A stretch of 64,000 nt of DNA from Euryodendron excelsum (lineage: Eukaryota > Streptophyta > Magnoliopsida > Ericales > Pentaphylacaceae). Location of the stretch: positions 24,157,501 to 24,221,500 of the forward strand of contig CM065388.1 in the NCBI GenBank assembly GCA_033060915.1, in the 5' to 3' direction. The notes beneath the pieces are model-generated. The model made no database searches and was not told where the DNA came from. It saw only the letters and a list, made by a program, of their open reading frames with translations. This document shows, piece by piece, positions 12,172 through 23,839 of this stretch; the stretch's first letter is position 1, and every line of letters begins with the position of its first letter. The position numbers and the translations under genes are program-made.

Positions 12172-13726
12172 GTGAGTTTTCTTGTTTTTGGTTGATTTCA
12201 ATGCATAGATTTCCATTTGAAGCATGTGTATAGTGAAAACTGATATTCTTGAATGTTTTGAACGCATCTATGGAGTCATTTTTGCTTTTTCGTGATCATT
12301 TGAGTGAGTTTGTATAGATTGCCATGTTTTGCGAAAGGGGTTTCCTGCAGACTTAGAAAAACTAGCGATTTAGGCACTGGGTAATCCATTTTTCTGCGAT
12401 ATTTTTGTGTAGAATGCCTTAGAAAATTGTTTTGAAAATTTTTGAGTTTTCAAAAATTTAAAAAAATGGTTGAATAATGTGAAAAATTGGAGAAAATCAA
12501 GAAATAAATCCTAAGAGTATTGGATTGTTGCTAGAAAATTCTAGAAATTTTTTTGAAAATTTTTGTGTATGTTTTTGTAAAACTTGTGAATTTTTTTGAA
12601 GGTGTTTGAAAAAAATGATGAAATAGCCTCGGGAATTTTAGGAAAAATTAGTGTTTGCCCGTCTAGGCCTCGTGTTGGGTAGGTGGCAAGGTATTACGTG
12701 AGGTTGTGAATTTATGGTTGTGTGGCGTTGTCGAGGTATTTTATAAACAGGACTCTGCCGAGTTTTTTAGAAAATTTGACACTTGAAATTTTTATGAAAA
12801 AAGGTTTAAGGAAACATTTAAAAAAAAAAACGGTTCTTTAAAACAAGGAGAAGGATAGGCTTTTGAAAGAAAAGCCTTAGAAACTATCAAACCGAGACTT
12901 TTGAGGGAAAGCCCTAAGAAACCACAGGACCAGGGCTTTTGAGGGAAAGTTCTACGAAACCATAGAACTCGTGCTTTTGAGGAAAAGCCTTAAAAAATCA
13001 AGCTTTTTTGGAGGAGAAAGCTTTTTGAAAACCCAACCTTTGGGCCCAGATTGGTGGACTTTTCAAGGGAAAAGTTAGAAAATCAAATAATTTTGAAAAC
13101 AACTTTTTTTTTTTTTTGAGGATGAAAAGTTTATAAAACTAGTTTGATTTTGAAAACAACTTTTTGAGGGTGAAAAGTTTAGAAAACCAGTATTGAAATT
13201 GAAGCCAACGTTTTAAGGATAAAAGTTTTTAGAAAACTGAGATTGAAATTGGACCTAACTTTTTTGAGGATAAAAGTTTAGAAAATCGGGAAATGGAATT
13301 AAACCAACTTTTTGAGCATAAAAAGTTTTAGAAAACTGGAAATGATTTTGAAACCAACTTTTTAAGGATAAAAAGCTTAGAAACCCGGGATTGAAATTGA
13401 AACTAACCTTTTTTAAGATAAAAAGTTTAGAAAATTGGGGATAATTTTGAAACTAACTTTTTCAGGATAAAAAGTGTAGAAAATCGGGAATGATTTTGAA
13501 ACCAATTTTTTGAGGATAAAAGGTTTAGAAAACCGGGATTGAAATTGAAACTAACTTTTTTTAGGATAAAAAGTTTAGAAAACTGGGGATGTTGAGAAAC
13601 TGTTTGGGAAACTTGAGACATTTCATGCCCCTGTCCCTCTATTTTTTTTTTCGCATTCTTTTCTTTTCTCATATTGCTAACTAATAAATCTTGACATGTT
13701 TCTTTTCTTTTCCCAGGATGGCCGAT
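12172..13726 (+). other. Putative 5' intron of the antisense gene in element B
   Basis: The candidate donor is GTGAGT at 12172 after an A-rich purine run. The acceptor is a pyrimidine tract ending CCCAG at 13726, one base before the ATG of the PMD ORF. Element A has the same GTGAGTTTTC donor and an acceptor in the same position relative to its ATG, which supports a real intron of about 1.55 kb. The interior is AT-rich and carries tandem repeats. Confidence 0.6.
12840..13610 (+). repeat. Two tandem-repeat blocks inside the putative intron
   Basis: At 12840-13010 a unit of about 51 bp built around CTTTTGAGGGAAAGCC recurs about three times. At 13060-13610 a unit of about 55-60 bp built around AACTTTTTGAGGATAAAAAG, with GTTTAGAAAA following, recurs about nine times with divergence. 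Both lie upstream of the PMD exon acceptor. Confidence 0.75.
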
Positions 13727-13727
13727 G

Positions 13728-15424
13728 CAGGTGAGGCAGGTTTGAGAGGAGATGCTGACTCAGCAAGGGCGTTCAGGAGGATTCAGATGTCGGAGAGGTT
13801 AGTATGAATAGCTCTCGTTCTTGGAGCAATTGGCAAACGACTAGTTAGGCAGCCACTAGTAGCAACCGAACGACTAGTGAGACACCTTTTGAGCCTGACA
13901 TTGAGGAGAGTGGTAGTGATGACAGCGATGAGGCATTGGGGCCGGAGGACCTCTTATAAGCTATGGGAGGGCGAGTGTCAGGATTAGACGTGCTAAGCTT
14001 ACTCTGGATGATCCATTGGTAACCGATATTTCGCCTTCGGGTGATCTAGCCTACCATCCTAGTGCTTATGCTTGCCGACAGATGGTTCCGCATAGACATT
14101 CTGCATTCAGAGGGCCATTTCATGTAGCTCTTGGGGCTATGAGGTTAGCTGTTGCGTCTTGCCAGACCTTCTTAGTTGACATAGGCTTTAGCTCTTTTCT
14201 GAGGCTTTAAACAGATCAATTGGATCGTCGACTGGTTCATGCTTTGGTTGAGAGATGGTTCGAGGAGATTGGGATATTCCATTTTGGTAGCTTTGAGCTT
14301 GGGCCAACCCCATTTGATTGGGCGATCATTACCGAGCTATCTTTTAAGGGTCGTCAGATCAAGCTGAGGCCAGTTGACGTGACCGAGCTTTGCCATTTGC
14401 TGGATATACCACCTTTTACAGAGCCCTCATTCCCTGCTACCCTTCTTCGCTAGCATATTTTTTATTTTAGTACTGAGTCCCCACCAGCACGTTGGGCCAT
14501 TATGAGGAGCCGGTTAGTGTTCTTTATAGTATTTAGTTGTTTTTGCAACAACAACAGGTCCACCATCCCTCTTCCACTGGTGAGTTTAGTGGGTGATCTA
14601 GATGCTCTGACAGGTGTAGACTGGGGATCTTTCACCTTTGCATGCTTCCTTGGGGGTATGCGACGGAGGACTTTGGCTCACTGGAGCAGTATGATTGGCT
14701 TCTGGCCTTTCTTGATTTGGTGGAGTTACGAGTATCTACCTGTTTGCCTTCCTCGGGTTTATATGGTTGACTCTTGTCTACGAGCCTTGAGGTGGGCACG
14801 TTGTCAGGTTGACCAGCATTCTGAGATCATAGATTTTGTCACTATTCAGGCAAACTTGGAGCCATTGGTACTGGATGACATGACGTGGACACCTTTCACT
14901 AATTCTGAGTATTATGAGACTCTAAGGTATCTTTTCCAGCTATCATTGTCTAGAGTCTCATTTGTTGGAGCTAAGTCTTGGGAGAGAAATTTGGGAGAGA
15001 GGCATTGGCACCAGTTTCATGAGGACTTTTAGGCTGTCGATGCTCCTCCCTAGTACATGTATGGGTTTTTCTGTGAGGATACTGCTATACCATTGATTGA
15101 GCCCCAGCTAGGTGCTGCCTCATTACTTTTGCCAGATATTGATTATATGGCTCATTTTGTTGAGAGATCTATGGGAAGCTTGACTGCCTTTGATGTAGTG
15201 GTAGGAGGTGTGGTTATAGGTCACGAGGTGGTGGATTTATGGCATCGTTTGTAGGGTTATGTGCCTCCAGCGGAGTTTGCAGCCATGAGGGACCAGAGGG
15301 ATCAGTTCCAAGCAAAGCATGACCAGTATGAGGCCAAGCGCGAGTATTATCAGGATGAGAGGGATCGATATCAGGTGGAGGTGGCTGCCTTATTTGCTTG
15401 GTTAGCCTGGATGGGGCTGATCCG
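13728..15424 (+). pseudogene. Antisense PMD protein gene of element B, main exon (broken)
   Basis: The ATG at 13728 follows a splice-acceptor-like CCCAG. The exon encodes a plant mobile domain (PMD, aminotransferase-like, PF10536-type) protein: ALVERWFEEIGIFHFGSFEL near 14240-14300, FWPFLIWWSYEYLP near 14700, then a C-terminal part rich in charged residues suggesting a coiled coil (15260-15410). From about 13990 the frame is constant but has stops at 14208, 14451, 15030, near 15050 and at 15252. The N-terminal 250 bp also contain stops and probable frameshifts. The gene lies opposite to gag, as in the antisense extra ORFs described for Tat-lineage elements. PMD is shared with host MAIN-like proteins; its role in the retrotransposon is unknown. 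It ends at a GTGAGC donor. Confidence 0.75.
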
Positions 15425-15534
15425 GTGAGCTCATCTTGTTTTCTTTTCTTTGGATTTTCTACATTCATAATTGTTGTATTTATCTATCACCTGTCCTGGC
15501 TTGTTTTTTTTGGTTCTCTTGCAGGGATTCGGTG
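15425..15534 (+). other. Putative short intron near the end of the antisense gene (B)
   Basis: GTGAGC at 15425 and a T-rich stretch ending CTCTTGCAG at 15534 make a canonical 110-bp plant intron. The corresponding position in element A has an 88-bp intron with GTAAGT and GTGCAG ends. Confidence 0.7.
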
Positions 15535-15614
15535 GCTAACAAGTTACCTCTGATTTGTCTTTTCCTGATCCAGCTGACTAGGGCAACTTTGATTTAGATT
15601 TACCTCCATTATGA
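15535..15614 (+). pseudogene. Terminal exon remnant of the antisense PMD gene (B)
   Basis: After the acceptor the sequence starts GGATTCGG. In one frame it encodes a short acidic tail with GNFDLDLPPL before a stop at 15612-15614. Element A's terminal exon ends in a similar Asp/Phe-rich tail (GDFDPDDIDFDL). In this copy the splice-compatible frame and the tail frame differ by an apparent 2-bp deletion, and there is one stop within the tail, so it is degraded. Confidence 0.55.
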
Positions 15615-17062
15615 TTTGTCTTTTCATGAGTATCTAGACATTTTAGACTTTGTCAGATGACTTTTATTTTACGCCCCTTTTGCCATTTTGGTATTGTAAC
15701 CTTAAAACAAGTGGATATGCTAATGTTCAGGGGATGATTATGCAGAATGTGCTTGTTTATGCAGGAGACTTTGTTAAATGTATGTGAAGCTCATGCCAAA
15801 ATTTTTACTGAATGGGGATGCAAACATGTGCACTTTTGAAAGTAAAACTCTTTTTAAATGCCCCAAACTTATATTTTTGAAAATGGGGGTATCCTTTTTG
15901 TTGGGACTTTTGCCCCTTCATCCTCTATCCCCTTTTTTGCTGTAATGTGATAGCATTTTACACCATCTTGGTAGTGATACCATTGACACTACCTCTTAGA
16001 GGGTTAGTGTTTAGGGATGGCTAAACTCTCGACATGGCTTGAGCAACAACTTCCATGACCTCAGCATAGTGATAGGCAGATAAGCCCTCAATCTGAGGAG
16101 ATTTCTTTTTGGACCATAATGAAGGCTAGGTTTCTGGGCTGAAATGAAAAGATTTATAGGCACAAAATTATTATGTTCGGTTGAGGTTGCATAAGACCAG
16201 AGCTACTCTTGGTAATGAAATCTACCCTTGTAAATACCATCCTGTCCATATGTTATTGTCACATTATTTGAGCTTATTTGGACTAAGCAATTTTTTCTTA
16301 ATCTGAGAGGGGTTTTCTTTGGACCGTAATGTAGGCCAAGTTATGGGGTATTCGAAAGGAGGGATACAAGCTTAAAATCCTATTTATCTCTACTTGGCTT
16401 AGGAAAACCCATGATCACTTTTGGCAATAATCCCTTACCACTTTCCTAAGTAATTTTGATAAAAGACATGCTTTCTTGTAATCCTCCTGTCTTCGTGTAG
16501 TATCTGTATTTATAATTTTTCCTCTTTTTTTTTTGAACTGCTACCCTCACGCATGCTTCCTAGGATGCTCCTGCGACTTTTGTGACATTACTAGCTTCAT
16601 TTGCATTCTCGAGATGTGTTTATCTTTTTTCCTTAACCCAGCGTGGGTAGTGATCATTGGGCTAGTTTTTGAAAAAGAACGTAACCGATTCAAATGGGCT
16701 TTGCAATGATCATCTTTTGACTGTGTAGTAGAAGAAATGAAGGATTTTCTTCATTTCAAGTAAAATTGCTTAGTCTATAAAGTTTAGTTCAAAGTTCCAA
16801 TGATGCCTTTCGGGTGGCAATTGTTGATGTATGGGCTCATTCACTGCCAATATTTGCCCCAGTATGCAGGAAGCAATTCTGGTTTGGGTTTTTGATGAAG
16901 AAACACCTTCAGCTCTAGTGTGTTATGCAAAAGGAATCATTTATTGTCTGCGGGAAAATAGAACAATGGCTTCTCTTCCTTTTGATAGCTCGGCTACCCA
17001 TTGCTTAGCTTAGATGTCATTCAAGTGTTGCTTTTTAGGTAAACTTCACATTCTCAAGTTGG

Positions 17063-17122
<60 letters not shown>

Positions 17123-17366
17123 CAAGGATTTTTGGCTTAGGATGAGTTGCTACTGCTATCACACCCACCAAGCTGGGTTAGTGGTCGAAGAGGAATTTCC
17201 TAGAAGTACTCCACCATCCACAAGAACATAAAAGGAGGCTCTAACATGGCACGAGTTTATTAAATGAAACGTGCAAACTTAAGAAATTACTGGCAAGAAA
17301 TGTAAAAGGATAAAAAGAAAGCGAATGAATTTTGGAAAACATCTCTTCTTTGCAGGCTCACAACCC
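15615..17366. repeat. 3' untranslated region of element B with tandem repeats and a (CT)n tract
   Basis: No ORF of credible function lies here; pol is absent. At about 16090-16450 two diverged copies of a unit of about 215 bp occur, each with TTTGGACC(A/G)TAATG and AGGCTAGG- or AGGCCAAG-type sequence. The reverse complement of the same unit is present at 37.4-38.1 kb in element A. A CT microsatellite with two interruptions occupies 17065-17122. Variable tandem repeats in the 3' region are known for Ogre/Tat elements. Confidence 0.65.
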
Positions 17367-17798
17367 TTAGTAGGGTTTGGAAATTATACCAACCTCTTCG
17401 GTGTCCAACTCATTGGGGGCATGGTGAATGGGTGAATCTTCCAAGGGATGGTTGAGGTTGGTGTTGTTATTGATTTCTCTTTCCTCTATTCCTCCATATT
17501 CTGCAAATAAGCTAGCAAGGTCGTCTTCCGTAAAATCGAATGGTGTCATTGGCAACTTTGGCCTAACCAACCCCTAACCCATATCTTTGTATTCATACTC
17601 AATCGTGGGCCAGATATTCTTGACCAGAAGGGCTTCAACCTTAGGATATTTGGGGTGCAAGAATTCTTCCCCCCACCCATCAGCAACAAGGACCTCCTCC
17701 ATGAATTCTTCTATTGGCCAATTAGCGGTGGTGTCTATTCCATGGGCCATTGGCGATGTTTTGTGCTTTGTGATGATCAATTCTTGGGCGACAGACAC
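17367..17798 (-). pseudogene. gag: gag C-terminal remnant of element B
   Basis: The minus strand from 17798 to 17367 is one frame with an in-frame TAG at 17574-17576. It encodes NWPIEEFMEEVLVADGWGEEFLHPKYPKVEALL, close to the gag C-terminus of element A (DWPIEEPMF...AADGWGAEFLHPKYAAAKHYLL), and ends IISKPY as A ends IVPRPY. The N-terminal 500 or so codons, including the capsid-like domain and the Cys/His cluster, are missing, so this copy cannot make a functional Gag. Confidence 0.85.
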
Positions 17799-19168
17799 AG
17801 TGCTGGGTCTTTTCCTTTCCTTCCTTTCGGAGTAATGGTGAGTTGAATGTGCTTTTAATTCCTGTGGAATGAGGGAAAGAGAGAGGAAAATAAAAAAAGA
17901 CAGAAAATAAGGGAAATGTTAGTATTTATCCATGAAAATATTTATGCAATGCATGTAGATACCATACATGTGCCTATTTCATACATCCTGTACAACCATT
18001 CATTGGAGAGAAATAGAAAGAGAAATTTTATTTTCTTTGGTATAGAAAGTTAAAATTCCATAAATTGGGTGAAGGGAACATTTTCCATGAGACTTTTCAC
18101 CTATCTACCTAAACTACTTTTTAAGTCTTTGGTTTTGCCTTATTGATATCTAGAGGTCTTTGAATGACCTTGTCTTCGGATTGCCCCTTATCTTGTGGCA
18201 ACCTTATCTCCTTGAGCGAGAGGGATTGTGACCCCTCTTATGAAATGATTCTTGGATGCATGTCATGATCCTTAGGGTTTGGAACCCTTGGGAATTAGGT
18301 AGGCTTATGATTTAAGATTGGCTCGTGGGCCATTCTCTTAGAGGTTGATCATATGCATGGAGTGCAACTGGCTTGAGTTACTTTAAAACTCTTGTCTTAG
18401 GATGATTACATATGCATGAGCGGTTTAATAGCATGAATGACAAGATACTGATAACAAAGCATTCATATATGTAAGCATAATAACAACAAGAATAAGGAAA
18501 TTAAAAAGCGAACACTCTTTCCTCCTTAATTTTTTAAATAGCCATGTGTCTTAAATCAGGCAGAGGTTCGGCTATGCATGGGTGCTATATAAGCATGGGG
18601 TTGAGGGCTACTAATGTTTCCTAAAATGCTTAGCCCCCAAATCTCCAAACCTAGGCCCACTCTCCAGGATGGTCCGAGTGGGGGAACTATCTAAAGATTG
18701 TTGGTTAGGTGACACAGCTGCCTATCACCAACAGTCAATGTACTGTTCCTCCTTCTAACTAGAAGGTAGTAACCAGGGTCAATATTCCATGAAGATGCAC
18801 ATGTACATGCGTGTGTGTGATTTTGGAAATTGGAGAAAAGAGCCCAACAACTCCCATACATCTTGTCATACATAGCATACATGGCAGTTTATGAACATAA
18901 ATTAAAATATGAATAAGGGTCCACCTACAACACAAATGCACAGAGTTAGTACTTTTCAAGGAACTCAAATGCAAAATAAAGTATGATGTATGAACAATGC
19001 AAGAGCATGTAATGAATGTAATGTTAGACTTTTTGCAAAACAAAGACTAGTTTGAAAAATTAGAAATTTAAAAGTCTTAGATGGTGGATATAATTAAACA
19101 AGGTAACCGATGAACTTAAGTTGAGTAAAGGGTGACTGGACATGACATAGGCCTAAGCCTCTAATTAT
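17799..19168 (-). other. Leader region of element B
   Basis: This is untranslated sequence between the PBS and the gag remnant on the minus strand. It includes the counterpart of element A's leader (for instance AGTGGGCCTAGGTTTGGAGAT, read on the minus strand near 18660) and no credible ORF. The missing gag N-terminus has been deleted between this leader and 17798. Confidence 0.6.
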
Positions 19169-19185
19169 CCCAGTGGAGTCGCCAA
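19169..19185 (-). other. Primer-binding site of element B
   Basis: The minus strand reads TGGCGACTCCACTGGGA two bases from the LTR end. This is the primer site form typical of Tat/Ogre elements (generally assigned to tRNA-Arg) and marks 19188-22340 as the 5' LTR. Confidence 0.85.
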
Positions 19186-19187
19186 GC

Positions 19188-22100
19188 TGTCATTGCCAGC
19201 TTTCAGACGTCGAGCCCTCTTGGTTTGAGGGGAATTGGTACGATGCTCTCTCATTATAACTTGTCCTCCTAGAAGAACGAATGCGATAGGGTTTGAATTT
19301 TTTAAATGAAATTGATTAGGGCTTAATGAAAAGGTATTTGGAGTCACCACCTAACATATTTAATGATGTGCTAGGTCATCTATAAGAAGTAAAACCCGTA
19401 GGTTAAACTTAGGTTTTGGAAAAGGTCTTTGAAAAATGTCCTCATGAGAGGGTTTTTAGAATGTAGGGTTGTTTGACAACCCTAAAAGCGTTTGAAAGCC
19501 CTTTTGAAAATTGACTCTAGTTTTGTTCTTTGAAATAGAAATTCTTAAGTCTGGGGGTAAGTTATGTGCAGGGAAGATGTCCTAAGACTATCACCGTACC
19601 CCGCTCTTGTGCTACCTATATGTCCATTTACCTTTTACTCACCTAACTATGACTCACATGTTACCTATATTTAATGCTATCCACATAGAAAAAAAAATTA
19701 AAATAAAGTTTGAAAAAAGGAATTCAATTTGAAAAATAATTGTGGAATTGGGAATTTGGAAAGGCTTGCGACCGCACCCCGTGAAGGGTTGCCTACGTAC
19801 CTCTTTAAAGAGAATCAGGTCAATCGTAGTTCGGACAAGAGTCCATAGGAGTTGGAATTTTGAAATGGGTTTCTATTTCTAGAGGGTTTCTATTTTAGAA
19901 AGTTTTCTTTTTAGGAAATTTTGGGTTTAAAAGCGTTTCCTTTTTCGTAAAGATTGGACTTAGAAAATGTTTCTATTTCAAGAAGATTTGATTTTGAAAA
20001 TGTTTCTTTCATTTTCAAGAAGATTGGATTTGAAAATATTTCCATTTTAGCAAGATTGAGATTTGATTTGAAAAGATTTGGAAAAGATTTGATTTGTTCA
20101 AAAAAGGTAAGTCCGGATTGTTTCCAAAATGGGAGTAGTTGATTTAGGGTTTAAATTGGGAAGGTTTGAAAATAGGAGTGATTTGAAGGATTTGAAATAG
20201 AAAGTTTTGATTTGATTGATTTTAAAAAGGGAAAGTTTGGAAAAGGGAAGTTTCGATTGATTTGGAAATTGAAGATTTTGAGGGTTTGAAAAAGGTATAA
20301 TTTTTACTTGAAAAAGGGAAGTTTTCAAGTGGGCAAAAATAGAATTTTTCTAGGATTGGACTTCTAGGGTTTAAGAAATGCAATTTTTGTAAATGGTTCG
20401 AAAACCGAGTCTTTTGAAAACATGTTTTAGGGCCCAAAATCCTAACTTGGATTTTAGACATCTAAATGAATATCGCACCTTGCCTAAAGCCATTCTAGCC
20501 ATTGAAAGGCTAGAATTGCTTTAGGTTTGTGGCTTTGAAAAACAATAAAAGCACGAGGCTAAAAATGTAGACCCTTTCGGATGTTTTTGAATATCACACA
20601 TTTCTCAAAACAACCCCAATCATGAAAAGACTAGGATCGTTCTGAGATTGGGTTTTTTAGAAGAAATAAATATAGGCTAATAGGAGCAATTTAAAATGTT
20701 ACACTTTTCTAAGAAAACCCTAACCATGAAAGTGTTAGGATCTACCTAGAATTGTGGTTTTTAGAAAGCAACTTTGAAAAATAATTTTGAGGGGTAAAGA
20801 CATGGCGAGAATGTAAATGCAATTTGACAATAGTAACGTCATGAAACATACAAGGCTAGGTATCACCGCATAGCAAGCAAGCCTTAAGGCTATGCTGTGA
20901 AGCAGGTGAAGGATAAGAAGAGAGTCCCGATCGATAATCTCCTCTTGTTCACTCTCGACATGGACTTAACGTCTTATTCCAAGCATGCAATAAAGGGGGG
21001 TTCAGAGATAGGGGATCAAAAAAGAGAAAAACCCAAGTGAGTTTGGAGGGAGAAGAGAGAGTGGGGAAATATGGAAAGGTAAGTAGAGGATTACCTTGTC
21101 TTATTTCTTCTTTCTTTGACGGAGACTCTAGCCTTGGACTGGAAAGACTTTGGGAGCTTTCGGGTAGCAGGGCAGACCTTTGGTGGAGCTCAGAGGCTAA
21201 GGCTTCAAAGCCTCGGGCTAAGGCTCGGTCAACAGGACTTCAAGAGAGAGAGAGAGAGAGAAAGGGCTCTGAGAGCTGTTTGGATTCGAGGGGGAGAGTT
21301 TCTGGATAGAATTTTAACCCAAAATAGTGAGGGGGGAGGCCTATATTTATAGTATAAAAATAGGGGGTTTTGTGCCACTCCAAGTGGCGTATGGCTTAAA
21401 GTTGGCCGTGCGCCACTAACAGTGGCCCAAGGGCATTAAATGAAGGTTGGAAAAAATGCTAGATATGCGGTTGGTTGATTCGTAGCTGATTCTAGGGGGT
21501 TATGTGCCACTATTAGTGGTGCATGACTAAAGAATAGTCATTCTTCACACGAAGTGGAGAAAGCAAGTTCTGGTTCAAAAAAGGAAGGTGTCAGACGGCA
21601 GGGCCTAGCTAGAAATGGAAGGGAATACTCTAGAAAGTGTCCCAGAGGTTGCCAGTTTGATTCTTGAAGCCAGTATGATTGACGAGAGTGACCGGATCAC
21701 GGTCATCTCATCCTAGGAGTTCTAGGGTTGACCAGGATTGACCGAGGTTGAACAGGTTGACCAAAGTTGACTGGAGTGTTGTTGGTTTGATATCCAGAGC
21801 TGGTGTGATTTTCTAAGGCATTTGGATGCCTATGGGCAAAATAGTCATTTTGACCAGGGAACCTACGAGAAAGGACCGAGGTTGACTAGATGACATTGCA
21901 CAGGTCGGACTATCCAGGGATAGCTCTGGAAGGTGGTCTTACTGTTCTGAGGACTTGATATTTTCTTGAAAGACGTGTTGGGCCCGTTGGGAGAAAAATA
22001 GTCATTTTTCACCGCGACAGGCTAACAGGCGTTGGTGTTGACCGGTCTGGATTTAGTTTAGACTATTGTCCAAAGAATTGGTACTTTCTCGGTGGATAGG

Positions 22101-22340
22101 CTTGAAAGGGTCTTACCACCTCGAGGGATAAACTTTCTTAAAGGTCGTGCCAGATTGGGACGGTCTTTCGTTCTTGAGGGTTTTGTGCTTTCTCAAAGAA
22201 CGTGCCAAACTAGGACGGTCTTCTGTTCTTAAGGGATTTGTGTTTTCTCAAAGAATGTCCCAAATTAGTAGACATTCTACATTAGTGGGCTAGCAGGTGC
22301 CAGAAGTGAACCACTTTTCCATCTCAAGGACTTACCTTTT
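19188..22340 (-). repeat. 5' LTR of element B, truncated
   Basis: It matches 8322-11695 over about 3.1 kb, including the TATA site at 21342-21351 and the U3 repeats. The U3 start (about the last 350 bp on the plus strand) is missing because a family A segment begins near 22359. It contains a short (GA)n tract near 21246-21262. Confidence 0.85.
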
Positions 22341-22358
22341 GGAATAGCAGGTGCCAGA

Positions 22359-22822
22359 ACTCACCTTTTGGAAGTTCTCCGGCGAAATCTTCACTTCCGG
22401 TGACTTTTCTGGCGACGTGGACTCCCTCCGGCAATCACCCGTGGTCCCCAAGGAGTGCTCCTTCAATGTCCAAGACGATTTCCTCGCAAAGACTCACAAA
22501 TTTGCAAAAGACTCTTCAAATCCCGTAACTCTTCGAACCAGAAATTTTCTGGTTTTAACCTTAAGCCTGGCGCCACTAGCAGAGGCACCAGTGCTTTTCT
22601 GCCAAAGGCGCCACTAGTAGTGGCGCCAGTTATAAATTCTGGGCAGTTTTGCCCTTTTTCCCGCCAAAACTCGTTTTCGAAGGCCTTGTTGGCCTGTTAT
22701 CCGACCCCCGTTATCGAAAGATTCTCAGTGTCCGTCCCTTCGACTGCCTCGAGGTCAACATGGGACACTTACTCTTATCGTTTTCTGTCTTTGACAAGCA
22801 AAGACAGAAAAAGAGGGGCAGT
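22359..22822 (+). mobile_element. 3'-interior fragment of family A joined to element A's 5' LTR
   Basis: This segment is nearly identical to 41399-41869, the end of element A's own interior, including the GGCGCCACTA/TAGTGGCGCC palindrome (22607-22627) and the polypurine tract. It lies upstream of an LTR that also serves as element A's 5' LTR. The arrangement interior-LTR-interior-LTR suggests unequal recombination between tandem or allelic copies. Its left edge coincides within a few bases with the splice-donor position of the antisense leader exon. Confidence 0.85.
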
Positions 22823-23069
22823 TGTAAGCACCCCATTTTTGACCGCTCGGCAGTCTACACTCCGTCTAGACTTGTTTTCAAGTCATTGTGGTCATATTTC
22901 AATCGAAACCATTTCTCTAGGTCCAAATTCCGTCTTTCCATCGCTTCGCGGGCTTGTCAGGCCCAAATAGAGGCAAAATGACCAAAATGCCCTTAGGGGC
23001 ATTGTCCTTTCTTATTCCAATCCCAATCTCTCTCTCGAGACAGTTTATTCCTCGAGACGGTCCCAGTAG

Positions 23070-23735
23070 CAAAATTACTCACAGAACCGTTAGAGTGGCG
23101 GAAACACTCACAAAACCGTTAGAGTGGCGGAAACACTCACAAAACCGTTAGAGTAGCGAAAATACTCACAGAACCGTTAGAGTGGCGGAAACACTCACAA
23201 AACCGTTAGAGTAGCGAAAGTACTCACAAAACGGTTAGAGTGGCGGAAACACTCACAATCCAGGCGCGTCTCCTCGGAGACGGTAAAACCCCTTTCCAAT
23301 CCCACTCTCGAGACAGTTTATTCCTCGAGACGGTTTCAATCCAGGCACGCTTCTTCGGAGACGGTAAGACCCCTTTCCAATCCCACTCTCGAGACAGTTT
23401 ATTCCTCAAGACGGTTCCAATCCAGACACGTCTCCTTGGAGACGGCAAGACCCCTTTCCAATCCCACTCTCGAGACAGTTAATTCCTCGAGACGGTCCGA
23501 GTAGCAAAACTACTCACAAAACTGTTAGAGTAGCAGAAATACTCAACCGTTAGAGTAGCGGAAATACTCAACCCTGTCCGAGTAGCGGAAATACTCAACC
23601 CTATCCGAGTAGCTGAAATACTCACAAATCATCAACCCCGTCCGAGTAGCGTCCGAGTAGCGAAAATACTCACAAATCATCAACCCCGTCCAAGTAGCGG
23701 AAATACTCACACCGTTAGAGTGGCGGAAACACTTA
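23070..23735 (+). repeat. U3 tandem arrays of LTR-A (30-bp and 80-bp units)
   Basis: First comes a unit of about 30 bp, built around CCGTTAGAGTGGCGGAAACA and CTCACAAAA, repeated about six times (23085-23255). Then a unit of about 80 bp repeats three times (23256-23490); it contains the hairpin CGTCTCCTCGGAGACG and the phrase CTCGAGACAGTTTATTCCTC. A second, diverged block of the short unit follows to 23735. Their position in U3, upstream of the TATA box, suggests an enhancer-like role, which is inference. Equivalent arrays lie at 42110-42710 and 62640-63140 and, reversed, at 54440-54990. Confidence 0.8.
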
Positions 23736-23839
23736 AAACCCAGGTCAACAACCGTGTCTGTTAGCTCACTTCAGTGAAAAATGACCAAACTACCCTTAGG
23801 ACCTTTTCCAAGACTCTCCGGTCAAGATGACCATTTTGC

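Larger units (their letters stand above)
8322..22340 (-). mobile_element. Element B: pol-less Tat/Ogre-type LTR retrotransposon, minus strand
   Basis: On the minus strand the order is 5' LTR (22340 down to 19188, truncated), PBS, leader, gag C-terminal remnant, repeat-bearing 3' region, antisense PMD gene, polypurine tract, and 3' LTR (11695 down to 8322). Reverse transcriptase, RNase H, integrase and protease are absent from the 7.5-kb interior in every frame I examined. The element is defective: the gag is reduced to its last 140 or so codons and the antisense gene has several stops. The right LTR is cut at about 22340, so its target-site duplication cannot be tested. It shares its plan with element A but its LTR sequence is clearly different. 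Confidence 0.8.

Noticed and set aside
16831..17013. 60-codon ORF in the element B 3' region as a pol or host gene remnant
   Set aside because: No recognisable motif and no counterpart in element A.
22455..22981. Overlapping plus-strand ORFs of 110-171 codons, repeated at 41394-42017
   Set aside because: They cross the polypurine tract and LTR start, and recur only because the DNA is duplicated. Composition is unremarkable and no domain is visible; the segment is better explained as antisense leader exon plus LTR end.
23085..23255. CRISPR-like alternation of 30-bp repeats
   Set aside because: Units are contiguous without unique spacers and lie within a plant LTR.
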